From contig SFEB01000003.1 in the NCBI GenBank assembly GCA_004558105.1, forward strand, positions 1 to 53,721: DNA of 53,721 nt, written 5' to 3'. Both the position numbers and the translations under genes were made by a program. Shown here one piece after another: positions 41,758-49,927 of the stretch. Origin of the DNA: Clostridiales bacterium (GTDB taxonomy: Bacteria > Bacillota > Clostridia > Christensenellales > CAG-314). The number at the start of each line of letters is the position of its first letter. Position 1 is the stretch's first letter. Below the pieces are notes generated by a model. The model did no database searches and was not told the DNA's origin. It was given only the letters and a program-made list of their open reading frames with translations.

Positions 41758-42633
41758 ATGAAAAAACCGAAAGAATATTTTGATCCGAAGAGTACGGAGT
41801 TCCCGTATCCTGCCAAGACCGACCAGCATTATCTCGTCGTCAAAAAGGACGACGGAACGGTGTTTGACGAAAACTATCCCTACGTGGACAAAAGCAAGAA
41901 GTTTTTGTTCAAAAAAAGGCTTACGAGGGTAGGCGTGTGCACGATTGGTTTTTTAGCGGCAAAAATAAGGTACGGATTAAGGGTTTACGGTCGCGAAAAT
42001 TTAAAAAAGCACAAGGAAGTATTGAAAAAAGGAGTTATGTCGGTTTCAAATCACGTGCTGATGTGGGATTATTTGTGTCTGATGTACGCCATTCGTCCTT
42101 TCAATCCTTATCACCCTTCCTGGGACGTCAACTGTCGCGGAGAAAACAAGAATTTTATCCGTATGGTCGGCGGTATTCCCGTCCCCAAAAACGACCGAAA
42201 GGCGTTGATGGCTTTTTCGCGCGCGTTTGAAGAACTTTTAAACGAGGGTAACTGGGTGCATTTTTACGCCGAAGGCAGTATGTGGGAGTACTACGCGCCC
42301 ATTCGTCCTTTTAAAAAGGGTGCAATGACCTACGCCGTCCGTACCGCAAAACCCGTGTTGCCCATCGGTTTCAGTTATCGTCAGCCAAAGGGATTGCAAA
42401 AGTTGTTTCACAAGCGTCCGTTAGTCAACGTGACGATAGGCGAGCCGATTTTCCCCGACGAAAGTTTGCCCAAGGCAGAGGCGGTGGAAAAACTGATGAT
42501 TGCCGCGCATCAGGCAGTTTGCCGTCTTGCGGGAATAAATCCCGAAGACAACCTTTATCCTCCCGTATTCTGCGACAACGACCGTGTGGACTATTACTTC
42601 AATCCCAAAGCGGTTCCGCTGAAAAAGGATTAG
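41758..42633 (+). CDS. PlsC-like lysophospholipid acyltransferase
   Basis: The protein has 291 residues. The acyltransferase motifs are NHVLMWD (NHx4D, ~97-103), a GGIPVPKND block, FYAEGSMW (the FPEGTR-type motif, ~167-174) and LPIGFSYR. It would acylate a lysophosphatidic acid or related glycerolipid at the membrane. The ~55 residues before the core are extra compared with minimal PlsC. It has its own promoter with no ribosome site, so translation should begin on the mRNA 5' end. Convergent with the transketolase pair. Confidence 0.85.
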   Translation: MKKPKEYFDPKSTEFPYPAKTDQHYLVVKKDDGTVFDENYPYVDKSKKFLFKKRLTRVGVCTIGFLAAKIRYGLRVYGRENLKKHKEVLKKGVMSVSNHVLMWDYLCLMYAIRPFNPYHPSWDVNCRGENKNFIRMVGGIPVPKNDRKALMAFSRAFEELLNEGNWVHFYAEGSMWEYYAPIRPFKKGAMTYAVRTAKPVLPIGFSYRQPKGLQKLFHKRPLVNVTIGEPIFPDESLPKAEAVEKLMIAAHQAVCRLAGINPEDNLYPPVFCDNDRVDYYFNPKAVPLKKD

Positions 42634-42660
42634 AGATAAAGTACAGGTAAAGTAAAAATA

Positions 42661-42704
42661 AAACGCACCCGTCTTTTTAGCGAAGACGGGTGCGTATGTT
42701 TTTG
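42661..42704. terminator. Terminator after the PlsC-like gene
   Basis: The 13-bp stem ACGCACCCGTCTT with its complement and a 7-base loop is followed by a T-run; it also faces the end of the transketolase operon. Confidence 0.88.
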
Positions 42705-42719
42705 AAAAACAATATTGTC

Positions 42720-43643
42720 TTATTTAAACAGTTTTTTTGCTTTGGCGACGATATCTTTTACCGTCAGACCGTAATATTCTTTAAGTTCGCCCAGTTTACC
42801 GACTACGCCGATTTTATCCTCGATAGCGACGTATTGCATGGGAGTGGGCAGTTCTTCGGACAGTACTTCGCTTACTGCGCTGTACAGACCGCCGAACTTG
42901 TTATGGTTTTCTACCGTTAAAACTCTGCCCGTCTTTTTTGCGGAAGCGATGACGGCTTCTTTGTCGATAGGCTTAACGGTGTGGATATTGATAATTTCGG
43001 CGTCGATACCTTCTTTTGCCAATTCTTCGCCTGCGGCGATGACGTCGACTGTGGATAAACCGCTGACAAAAATACTTATATCCTTGCCGTCTTTGATTTT
43101 ATCGGCTTTAAACAAATCGAACTTATAGTCCGGCGCGGTAAATACGTCGGGCGTATCCTTGCGGTACATTCTTACGTACACGGGGCCGTTGTAATTGACG
43201 ATTTGTTCTACCGCCTGCGCCATTTGGATTGCGTCCACGGGTTCGAAGACCACCATATTCTGGATTGCGCGCATTGCTGCAACGTCTTCAAAAGACATGT
43301 GCGTACCGCCGTTGAGCTGAGCGGATATGCCGGGGTCCGTGCCGATGATTTTTACGTTCTGACCGCCGTAAGCGACGGAAACCGCAATCTGGTCAAAAGC
43401 GCGTCTTGCGACGAACGGGGCAAAAGTGGAAACAAAAGGTATATACCCGTATGCCGACAAACCGGCGGCGATGCTTACCATATTGCATTCGGCGATACCG
43501 CAGTCGATTGCTCTGTCGGGGAAAACTTTACGCAAAGAGAAGGTTCCGCCCGCTTTTGCGAGGTCGGCGTCAAGCATGACGATTTTGGGATTTTTTTCCA
43601 TTAAAGATTGCAAAGTGTTTGCAAACGCTTTTCTTACTTCCAT
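42720..43643 (-). CDS. Transketolase, C-terminal (pyrimidine-binding) subunit
   Basis: The protein has 307 residues, the split form found in many anaerobes. It carries the thiamine-pyrimidine domain (DCGIAECNMVSIAAGLSAYGYIPFVSTFA, with the catalytic Glu) and the C-terminal domain (VLTVENHNKFGGLYSAVSEVL). With the other subunit it makes one TPP-dependent transketolase of the pentose phosphate pathway. A 1-phosphodeoxyxylulose synthase-like dehydrogenase E1 was considered but both halves match transketolase. It starts one base after the N-terminal subunit and has GGAGG upstream. Confidence 0.92.
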   Translation of the reverse strand: MEVRKAFANTLQSLMEKNPKIVMLDADLAKAGGTFSLRKVFPDRAIDCGIAECNMVSIAAGLSAYGYIPFVSTFAPFVARRAFDQIAVSVAYGGQNVKIIGTDPGISAQLNGGTHMSFEDVAAMRAIQNMVVFEPVDAIQMAQAVEQIVNYNGPVYVRMYRKDTPDVFTAPDYKFDLFKADKIKDGKDISIFVSGLSTVDVIAAGEELAKEGIDAEIINIHTVKPIDKEAVIASAKKTGRVLTVENHNKFGGLYSAVSEVLSEELPTPMQYVAIEDKIGVVGKLGELKEYYGLTVKDIVAKAKKLFK

Positions 43644-43644
43644 A

Positions 43645-44451
43645 TTAACCCTCCAATTCCTTCAATGCGATTTCGAGTTGTTCCGCGCTGACGTTGCAAC
43701 TGTGGCAGTCGGGGCCCATTGCTTCGAAGATGGAAACGCCGTGACCTTTTATCGTATCGAGAACGATACACGTCGGTTTGCCGACGACCGTTTTCGCTTT
43801 GGTGAGAGCGGCGTCTATGGCATCCTCGTCGTGACCGTTTACCTGTTGAACGTCAAAACCGAACGCGCTCCATTTGTCGGCGATGCTTTCTACGTTGCAG
43901 ACGTCTTTGGTGAGGCCGTCTATCTGCATTTTATTGTTGTCGACCAGGACGGTGAGGTTATCGAGGTTTTTTGCCGAGGCAAACATTGCCGCTTCCCAGA
44001 CTTGTCCTTCCTGTTGTTCGCCGTCGCCTACGATAACGTATACCCGTGCGTCGTCTTTTGCGAGTTTACTGCCGAGAGCGAGACCGACGGCGCAGCTTAT
44101 GCCCTGACCGAGACTGCCAGCCGTCATATCCACGCCCGGCGTAAGTTGGCAGTTGCAGTGGCTGGGAAGTTTCGTCCCCAGTCTGTTGAGAGTGTTAAGC
44201 ATTTCTTTGTCAAAATAACCAAAGGAAGCCAACGTGGCGTACAATGCGGGACCCGCATGCCCCTTAGACAGAACGAATCTGTCCCTTCCTTCTTTTTTGG
44301 GGTAGGAGGGGTCGATGCGCATGTGCTTGGAGTACAAGACCGACAAGGCTTCTGCGATAGACATACATCCGCCGACGTGACCCACGCCTATACTGGCTAT
44401 GCACTGCATGGTCAGGCGACGGATTTCTCTGGTTCTTTCCTTCAAATCCAT
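43645..44451 (-). CDS. Transketolase, N-terminal (pyrophosphate-binding) subunit
   Basis: The protein has 268 residues. TPP diphosphate and Mg are bound by GDGEQQEGQVWEAAMFASA…NLTVLVDNNKMQIDG. The N-terminal IGVGHVGGCMSIAEALSVLY and KGHAGPALYATLA with substrate-binding histidines are present. It is the first of two adjacent genes that together equal one full-length transketolase. GGAG lies before the ATG. The promoter is at 44502-44530. Confidence 0.93.
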   Translation of the reverse strand: MDLKERTREIRRLTMQCIASIGVGHVGGCMSIAEALSVLYSKHMRIDPSYPKKEGRDRFVLSKGHAGPALYATLASFGYFDKEMLNTLNRLGTKLPSHCNCQLTPGVDMTAGSLGQGISCAVGLALGSKLAKDDARVYVIVGDGEQQEGQVWEAAMFASAKNLDNLTVLVDNNKMQIDGLTKDVCNVESIADKWSAFGFDVQQVNGHDEDAIDAALTKAKTVVGKPTCIVLDTIKGHGVSIFEAMGPDCHSCNVSAEQLEIALKELEG

Positions 44452-44501
44452 AATTTTCTCCTGTTTTTTTTCGGGCGTTCAGCCCTTTATTTTTCAATCA
44501 C

Positions 44502-44530
44502 AGTTTATCACAAACGTACAAGAAAAGCAA
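44502..44530 (-). promoter_or_regulatory. Promoter of the transketolase operon
   Basis: On the minus strand TTGCTT (44525-44530), 17 bases, TAAACT (44502-44507). Confidence 0.65.
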
Positions 44531-44660
44531 TTCAAAACGAGTAAAGAAAAAATAATTTTTCGGTTTTTGAGCGTGTGTGTGCGGAAACGAAAAATATTTG
44601 AGGTTTCGACGACGGTTGGTCGGACAGCTGTAAAGGTGGAAAATAGTGTAAGAAAAACGG

Positions 44661-44689
44661 TTGACTTAAAGAGGCCGTAAGAGTATAAT
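44661..44689 (+). promoter_or_regulatory. Promoter of the third small lipoprotein
   Basis: TTGACT (44661-44666), 17 bases, TATAAT (44684-44689). AAGGAGG stands before the ATG at 44721. Confidence 0.83.
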
Positions 44690-44720
44690 GAGGTTACCAA
44701 TTTTTTTAAGGAGGAAGTTT

Positions 44721-45131
44721 ATGAAAAAATTTGGAAAAATTATTGCGCTCAGTATTGCGGTTATTATGTGTGTTGCTCTTCTGGTGGCTTGTGCTCCCAA
44801 CTCCGATCCCGACAAAGCGAAAAAAGCCTTGGAAGATAACGGTTACGCCGTAACGAAAGTTTCGCCGAACGTAAGCGTGGGCGGTTTGGAAATCAATCTG
44901 AACAAAGACGTCGACTGCATAGTTTCGGGCACGAAAATCGAAAACGATAAAGCCGAACACGTAACGATTTATTATTACACGTCTGCAAAAGCGGCGTCGG
45001 AAGCATGGGAAGACATGCAGAAAGAAGCCGATAAAGAAAAAGGCGACGAAGAAGACAGCGATTGGGTATGCAAAAAGTCCGGCAAAATGATTTATTTCGG
45101 AACCAAAGCAGCAGTAAAAGCCGCAAAATAA
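44721..45131 (+). CDS. Small lipoprotein, member 3 of the local family
   Basis: The protein has 136 residues from the ATG at 44721, chosen for AAGGAGG; an ATG at 44688 lies inside the -10 box. The signal ends with lipobox LVAC (Cys near residue 24). The mature start has the same layout as the genes at 10499 and 11019 (KKALEDNGYAVTKV), then IYYYTSAKAASEAWEDM matching their mid-region pattern, and a C-terminal strand with IYFGTKAAVKAAK. It is 33 kb from its sisters, so the family is dispersed, not just tandem. Confidence 0.8.
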   Translation: MKKFGKIIALSIAVIMCVALLVACAPNSDPDKAKKALEDNGYAVTKVSPNVSVGGLEINLNKDVDCIVSGTKIENDKAEHVTIYYYTSAKAASEAWEDMQKEADKEKGDEEDSDWVCKKSGKMIYFGTKAAVKAAK

Positions 45132-45149
45132 TAATATTGTCAACAATAA

Positions 45150-45179
45150 AAATTCCGCTCAGACGAGCGGAATTTTTTT
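45150..45179. terminator. Bidirectional terminator between lipoprotein 3 and citG
   Basis: The 11-bp stem AAATTCCGCTC/GAGCGGAATTT around AGAC has T-runs on both sides. Confidence 0.92.
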
Positions 45180-45974
45180 ATAACGCGTTACTGTTTTTTA
45201 AATCGATTAAGAATAAAGTCAGGCTCAGTAAGTCGGCACTTCCGCCGCAACTGACGTTTTTTTCGATAAACCATTTTTCGGTTTGTTTGGCCTTTTGCAT
45301 ATCAAAGTTCCGGTAAAGGTCTCCGCATAGGGTTTGCGCGGATTTCAAAGTATTGGCGTCGGCGCGGTAGAGGACGTTGACGTCGTCGGTTTTGGATACG
45401 ATATAAGCCAGTAGTCTGGTTTTTGCCGCGTCAAAGTCTGTCGCTTCATTAAAAACCTTTTCGGCAGTGGGCAAAAAGTCTTTTATTACGACGTCAAATC
45501 CGTTTTCTGCCAGACCTCGCGCGCCCGATGCCCCGTAGCGTGCAAAAACTTTTTCACCGTGAGTAAAGGGATGTTTTACGTTTTCGAGTTCCCTTTTGCA
45601 CATTCCCGCGCACGTTTTTGCAATAAAATCACCGCATCCGGCGGCGTCGAAACTTTCGCCCCGTTCTTTCTGGCGGCCGACCGCGACGCAAAACAGTCCC
45701 AGGCAAAATATTGCGCCTTTATGAGTGTTTCTGCCGTCGGTTGCCGCGAACATGTCTTTTTCCGTTTTCAGTCCTGCCGATCTTGCCAAAGCGAGGTCGC
45801 AAAACCGTCCCCGAGTGCGTCTATGCTTGCGTTCATCAGAGCAAAGTCAAGGTCGGAGTGACTGCCGTTGTGAGAGGGGCAAACCAGTCCGAATTTGACG
45901 GAAGTATTAAGTTCTTCACGCAGTGCGTTTTGCGCTTTAAGCGCTATCAGTTTGTCAAAACCGTTAATTTCCAT
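45178..45974 (-). pseudogene. citG: CitG-type triphosphoribosyl-dephospho-CoA synthase, frameshifted
   Basis: Two overlapping frames together make one CitG. The first (45974 to about 45800) has LVCPSHNGSHSDLDFALM, matching the GLVDxxNxGSHxDMD motif. The second (from about 45800 to 45178) has TDGRNTHKGAIFCLGLFCVA, the GVNTHKGAIF hallmark. One added T in the run GGTTTTGCG (near 45805) would fuse them as …DGFCDLALARSAGLKTEKDMF. It makes the precursor of the citrate-lyase prosthetic group from dephospho-CoA and ATP. It overlaps citX by 11 bases. The frameshift may be a real lesion or a homopolymer sequencing error. Confidence 0.82.
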
Positions 45975-46536
45975 ACTTTTTTTTCAAAAACTCCTCTACT
46001 TTGCCGTCGATAAACGCTTTCAGCTCGTCTGACGAATGATTTCGCAGTACGTAGCACTCTCTTGCCGTTTTTTCGCACAGCAGGCATTTTCGCGGCGAAA
46101 GACCTATGTTTTCTCTGGAAATCTGTTTTCCTTTGTCGTCTAATACGTCGATATCCATAAACCTCCCCAGCGGATGCGTTTCTTCCGTTTCCGACAATAA
46201 CCGTTTGAGTTCCCGTGCGTTTCCTTCTGCGATTAAGTACCCTTCCTCTCCGGTAAAATACAAGTTAACGACTTTAAAAAGCGAGTTCACGTCGTTAACT
46301 ATCGATTTTAAGCCCTCTGCGAAAATGATTTTGGTATAAAAGTTGCTTTTTATCGAACCGGGATAGTTGACAGTCAGACAAACCAATGGGGAGTTGAAGG
46401 TGGCAAGCAGGCGCCGCTGAAATGCCTGCCTGTTTTCTTTGGCGAGAAGTATTTGAGATAAATCTACTTTTTCGCCCGTTTTTTTCAAATCGCCGACGAT
46501 GCTGCGGTAGTCGGCTTCGACGAGTTTTTCGTTCAT
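45964..46536 (-). CDS. citX: CitX, holo-citrate lyase prosthetic-group transferase
   Basis: The protein has 190 residues. Family motifs appear in order: RQAFQRRLLATFNSPLVCLTVNYPGSIK, IFAEG, HPLGRFMDIDVLDDKGKQISR, then SPRKCLLCEKTARECYVLRNHS with its cysteines. It attaches phosphoribosyl-dephospho-CoA to the acyl-carrier subunit of citrate lyase. No citC/D/E/F genes are in the window, so the acceptor must lie elsewhere or be a related enzyme. It overlaps citG by 11 bases. An AGGTGA ribosome site precedes the ATG, with a promoter at 46555-46583. Confidence 0.88.
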   Translation of the reverse strand: MNEKLVEADYRSIVGDLKKTGEKVDLSQILLAKENRQAFQRRLLATFNSPLVCLTVNYPGSIKSNFYTKIIFAEGLKSIVNDVNSLFKVVNLYFTGEEGYLIAEGNARELKRLLSETEETHPLGRFMDIDVLDDKGKQISRENIGLSPRKCLLCEKTARECYVLRNHSSDELKAFIDGKVEEFLKKKYGN

Positions 46537-46554
46537 TCTAGTTCACCTGTTCCG

Positions 46555-46583
46555 ATTATACCTTTTTTGTGCGGCTTTTGCAA
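46555..46583 (-). promoter_or_regulatory. Promoter of citXG
   Basis: On the minus strand TTGCAA (46578-46583), 17 bases, TATAAT (46555-46560). Confidence 0.83.
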
Positions 46584-46645
46584 TAAAAAAGGCGAAAAAG
46601 GTCACAAAATCATGGGATTTGTGCCTTTAAATATCGCCCTTGTGT

Positions 46646-46674
46646 TTGACAAAAAAGAGTTAGTAGGTTATACT
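46646..46674 (+). promoter_or_regulatory. Promoter of argS
   Basis: TTGACA (46646-46651), 17 bases, TATACT (46669-46674). The leader is about 26 bases; no T-box fits in it. Confidence 0.85.
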
Positions 46675-46706
46675 TAGTATCTAAGCTTAAAAAACGGAGC
46701 CTTTTT

Positions 46707-48386
46707 ATGGACATTAAATCCCTGTTAGTTAAAAATATTCGCATCGACGGAGTTTCGGAGCAGGAGTTGTACGCTTTGCTTAAAAAAAGCGACGGTGTTA
46801 ACGCCGATTACGCCTTGCCGTGTTTTAAATTTGCAAAAGTTCTCGGTTTGCCGCCCCAAAAAATAGCGGAACGCCTCGCCGAGGAGACGTCCAAAGACGG
46901 TATCGTCTCGCGTGCTGTTGCGGTCAACGGATATCTCAATCTTTTTCTCGACCGTATCCGAGTGGAAAAGGAGGTTTTGTCTGCCGTTATCGACGGACAA
47001 CTTTTTGACGACAAAGTCGGAGAGGGAAAAACCGTTTGTATCGATTACAGCAGTATAAACATTGCAAAACCTTTCCACATAGGTCACCTCGGCACTACGG
47101 CGATAGGAAGCGCGTTGTATAAGACTTACAAGGCGCTCGGTTATCACGTGGTGGGTATCAACCACCTGGGCGATTGGGGTACGCAGTTCGGCAAACTCAT
47201 CGTTGCCTACAAACTTTGGGGAGATAAAGAAAAAATCGACAAGGGCGGAGTACGCGCTTTGCAGGAGATTTATGTCCGCTTCCATCAGGAGGAGGAAAAC
47301 AACCCCGATTTGACCAGACAGGCGCGCGAGTGGTTTGCGAAGATAGAAAAGGGCGACGAAACCGCCATGCAACTTTTCGAATACTTCAAGGCAATTACCC
47401 TAAACGAGGTCAAGGGAGTTTACAAACGCCTGCACGTCGAGTTTGACAGTTGGAACGGCGAGAGTTTTTATAACGACAAAATGCAGCCTATCCTCGACTT
47501 GCTGGACGAAAAAGGTCTGACGGAAATATCCGACGGAGCAAAAATAGTCAATCTGGAAAAATATAATATGCCTCCATGTCTGTTGGTTAAGGCGGACGGG
47601 GCGACGCTGTACGCAACCCGTGACCTTGCCGCGGCAAAATACCGTCACGATACTTATAACTTTGACAAATGCCTGTACGTCGTTGCTTATCAGCAAAACC
47701 TGCACTTCAAGCAGTTTTTTAAAGTATTGGAGCTGGCGGGGTTCGATTGGGCTGACAAGTTGGAACACGTTGCGTACGGTATGGTTTCGCTGGCGGACGG
47801 TTCTATGAGCACGCGTAAAGGCAATGCGGTCTGGTTGTCCGACGTTATGGACAAGGCGGTTGCAAAGGCAGGCGAAATCATCGCCGCCAAAAACCCCGAC
47901 CTCGTCGACAAAGCGGAGGTTGCGGAGCAAGTGGGCGTCGGCGCGGTTATCTTTTCCGCTCTTGCAAACAGCAGAATCAAAGACATAGTATTCGACTATG
48001 ACCGCGTATTGAATTTTGACGGCGAAACCGCTCCGTATCTGCAATATACCCATGCGCGTTGTTGCAGTATCGTGAGTAAAGCGGGCGCGCTCGACTTTGA
48101 CAAGTGCGATTTTTCCGGGTTGGCGGGCGAAGAAAGTTGGGAGGCGGTCAAACTTCTCAACGAGTTCGGGGATATTCTCCTTGCCGTTACGGAAAAAAAC
48201 GAACCGTCTCTGCTTTCCAACTATCTGCTGGATCTGGCTAAGGCGTTTAACCGCTTTTATCTCGTCAACCGCGTTATCGACGAAGGCAAGGTTTGTCAGG
48301 CGCGTCTTGCCGTGGTAAACGGAATTAAAAGCGTGTTGCAAAAGGGGCTTGAGTTGCTCGGTATTGCGGCGCCCGAAAAAATGTAA
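46707..48386 (+). CDS. argS: Arginyl-tRNA synthetase
   Basis: The protein has 559 residues, within the usual range. The class I signature HIGHL (~124-128, in NIAKPFHIGHLGTTAIGSALY) and the KMSKS counterpart SMSTRKGNAVWL (~365-376) are visible; the latter is degenerate as is normal in ArgRS. The N-terminal Add-1 domain is short. The C-terminal DALR-type anticodon domain ends near LQKGLELLGIAAPEKM. It charges tRNA-Arg in the cytoplasm. A CGGAG site precedes the ATG. Confidence 0.97.
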   Translation: MDIKSLLVKNIRIDGVSEQELYALLKKSDGVNADYALPCFKFAKVLGLPPQKIAERLAEETSKDGIVSRAVAVNGYLNLFLDRIRVEKEVLSAVIDGQLFDDKVGEGKTVCIDYSSINIAKPFHIGHLGTTAIGSALYKTYKALGYHVVGINHLGDWGTQFGKLIVAYKLWGDKEKIDKGGVRALQEIYVRFHQEEENNPDLTRQAREWFAKIEKGDETAMQLFEYFKAITLNEVKGVYKRLHVEFDSWNGESFYNDKMQPILDLLDEKGLTEISDGAKIVNLEKYNMPPCLLVKADGATLYATRDLAAAKYRHDTYNFDKCLYVVAYQQNLHFKQFFKVLELAGFDWADKLEHVAYGMVSLADGSMSTRKGNAVWLSDVMDKAVAKAGEIIAAKNPDLVDKAEVAEQVGVGAVIFSALANSRIKDIVFDYDRVLNFDGETAPYLQYTHARCCSIVSKAGALDFDKCDFSGLAGEESWEAVKLLNEFGDILLAVTEKNEPSLLSNYLLDLAKAFNRFYLVNRVIDEGKVCQARLAVVNGIKSVLQKGLELLGIAAPEKM

Positions 48387-48390
48387 CGAA

Positions 48391-48418
48391 AAAAACGCTG
48401 AAAAACAGCGTTTTTTTG
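48391..48418 (+). terminator. Terminator of argS
   Basis: AAAAACGCTG/CAGCGTTTTT with a 5-base A loop, followed by T-run. Confidence 0.9.
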
Positions 48419-48481
48419 CCCGTTTTTTCGGCGTTTTTATCGATATGATAATAGAAAAATTTACAAAGGAGACGTAGAGAT

Positions 48482-49927
48482 ATGGCGTTGTGCGTGTTGT
48501 CCACCGAAAACGACAGCGGAGGTTATACCAACGTTGATAATGCTTTTATCAAAGAATGGTTGCCTTCCGCACCCGTTACCGCGTTAAAAGTTTACCTTCT
48601 GGGACTTTGCTTTGCGGGTAAAAACGACGATATCAATAATATCGAACAGATGTGCCGCATTTTGTCGGTGACCGAACAGGACGTTCTCGACGCATATCTT
48701 TATTGGGAGGAATGCGGTCTCGTTTTTATCGGCAGTACCAATCCTTTACGCGTCGAATACATAGGGGCGGGTAGCAGAAACGTTGCCAAAAAGGTATCCG
48801 CCGGCAAATACAAAGACTTTAACAAAAAGATGCAGAAGGCGTTGAGCGGAAGAATGATATCGGTAAACGAGTTTAACGAATACTATTCTTTTCTCGAAAA
48901 CAGTTTTTTCGAACCCGACGCGTTGGTGGAAATCGCCAAATACTGCGTAGAAATGAAGGGCGACGACATAGGTTACGCCTACATTTTAAAGATAGCGAGG
49001 GATTGGGATAAAGCCGGTATAAAAAACGCCGAAAAGATAAAGGAAAAAATATCTACTCAAAACTTTTACAACGAGTCGTTGGGCGCCGTTATGGCGGCGC
49101 TGGGCGTAAAGCGTAAAATCGATATAGACGACAGGCGGCTCTATCAGAAGTGGACGGAAGAATACGGTTTTGACGGGGACGTGGTCGAGGAAATAGCAAA
49201 ACGCTGTAAAAAACAGGGTATGGCGAAGCTGGACGCTTTGCTTACGGAATACTACAAACTTCGCCTGTTTTCGGTTAAAGAAATAGACGATTATTCCGTC
49301 GTTAAAGAACAAAACAGGCAGTTGGCGAGGGACGTCAACAGAGCGTTGGGGTTGTACTACGCCGATACTACGCAAGAGGTGGAGACGTATATTGCGCCTT
49401 GGCTTGCCGTGGGTTTTTCGGCAGAGACGATATTGCTCGTTGCAAAGTTCTGCTTCCGTTGCCGCATACAGACGTTGGAGGGAATGGACGCCAAAATCAA
49501 ACTTTTTGCCGAAAGAGGCTGTATCAGCGAACAGGCGATAATCGCTTATACCGACGACGTATTAAGGGCGGACGGGCGTATCGCTCAGGTGCTGGACGTA
49601 TTGGGACTTAACAGAAACGTCTGCGCCGCCGACAGGAAAAATTTCAGGCTCTGGACGGGATGGGGTATGCCGTTTGAAGTCGTACTTTTTGCCGCCGAAC
49701 GTTGTGTGGGCGAGTTCAATCCCATGGCTGCGCTCAATAAAACGCTTGCCGATTACAAACAAAACGGAGTGTTTGACGTCGAAAAGGCAAAAGCGTTTAA
49801 TCTGACGACGGCGACCGATACCAAACCGAAAGAAAACGGCAATAAAAACCCGTTTTTGCTTGCGACCGACAGGGAATATACTTCCGAGCAGTTGCAGGCA
49901 TTGTTCGATGACCTGACGGAGGACTAA
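48482..49927 (+). CDS. DnaD/DnaB-type primosomal protein with four helical repeats
   Basis: The protein has 481 residues. The N-terminal ~100 residues form a winged-helix region (FIKEWLPSAPVTALKVYLLGL…). Four copies of the DnaD-like (DnaB_2) helical domain follow at about 115-190, 200-270, 285-360 and 370-440. Each has a pattern of aromatic-x-x-W…GF/GM…I…A..C…L…MD (or similar)…G. Bacillus DnaB has two and DnaD one. The C-terminal tail QLQALFDDLTED may contact partners. It is followed with no gap by a DnaI-like ATPase, so it probably loads the replicative helicase. AAGGAG precedes the ATG. Confidence 0.85.
   Translation: MALCVLSTENDSGGYTNVDNAFIKEWLPSAPVTALKVYLLGLCFAGKNDDINNIEQMCRILSVTEQDVLDAYLYWEECGLVFIGSTNPLRVEYIGAGSRNVAKKVSAGKYKDFNKKMQKALSGRMISVNEFNEYYSFLENSFFEPDALVEIAKYCVEMKGDDIGYAYILKIARDWDKAGIKNAEKIKEKISTQNFYNESLGAVMAALGVKRKIDIDDRRLYQKWTEEYGFDGDVVEEIAKRCKKQGMAKLDALLTEYYKLRLFSVKEIDDYSVVKEQNRQLARDVNRALGLYYADTTQEVETYIAPWLAVGFSAETILLVAKFCFRCRIQTLEGMDAKIKLFAERGCISEQAIIAYTDDVLRADGRIAQVLDVLGLNRNVCAADRKNFRLWTGWGMPFEVVLFAAERCVGEFNPMAALNKTLADYKQNGVFDVEKAKAFNLTTATDTKPKENGNKNPFLLATDREYTSEQLQALFDDLTED

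Noticed and set aside
43426..44544. Plus-strand frame of 372 codons across the transketolase genes
   Set aside because: It is antisense to two well-recognised subunits and has no start signal.
46675..46706. T-box riboswitch before argS
   Set aside because: The leader is only ~26 bases; no room for specifier stem or antiterminator.
47400..48341. Minus-strand frame of 313 codons inside argS
   Set aside because: It is a shadow of argS codon bias; no promoter or ribosome site.
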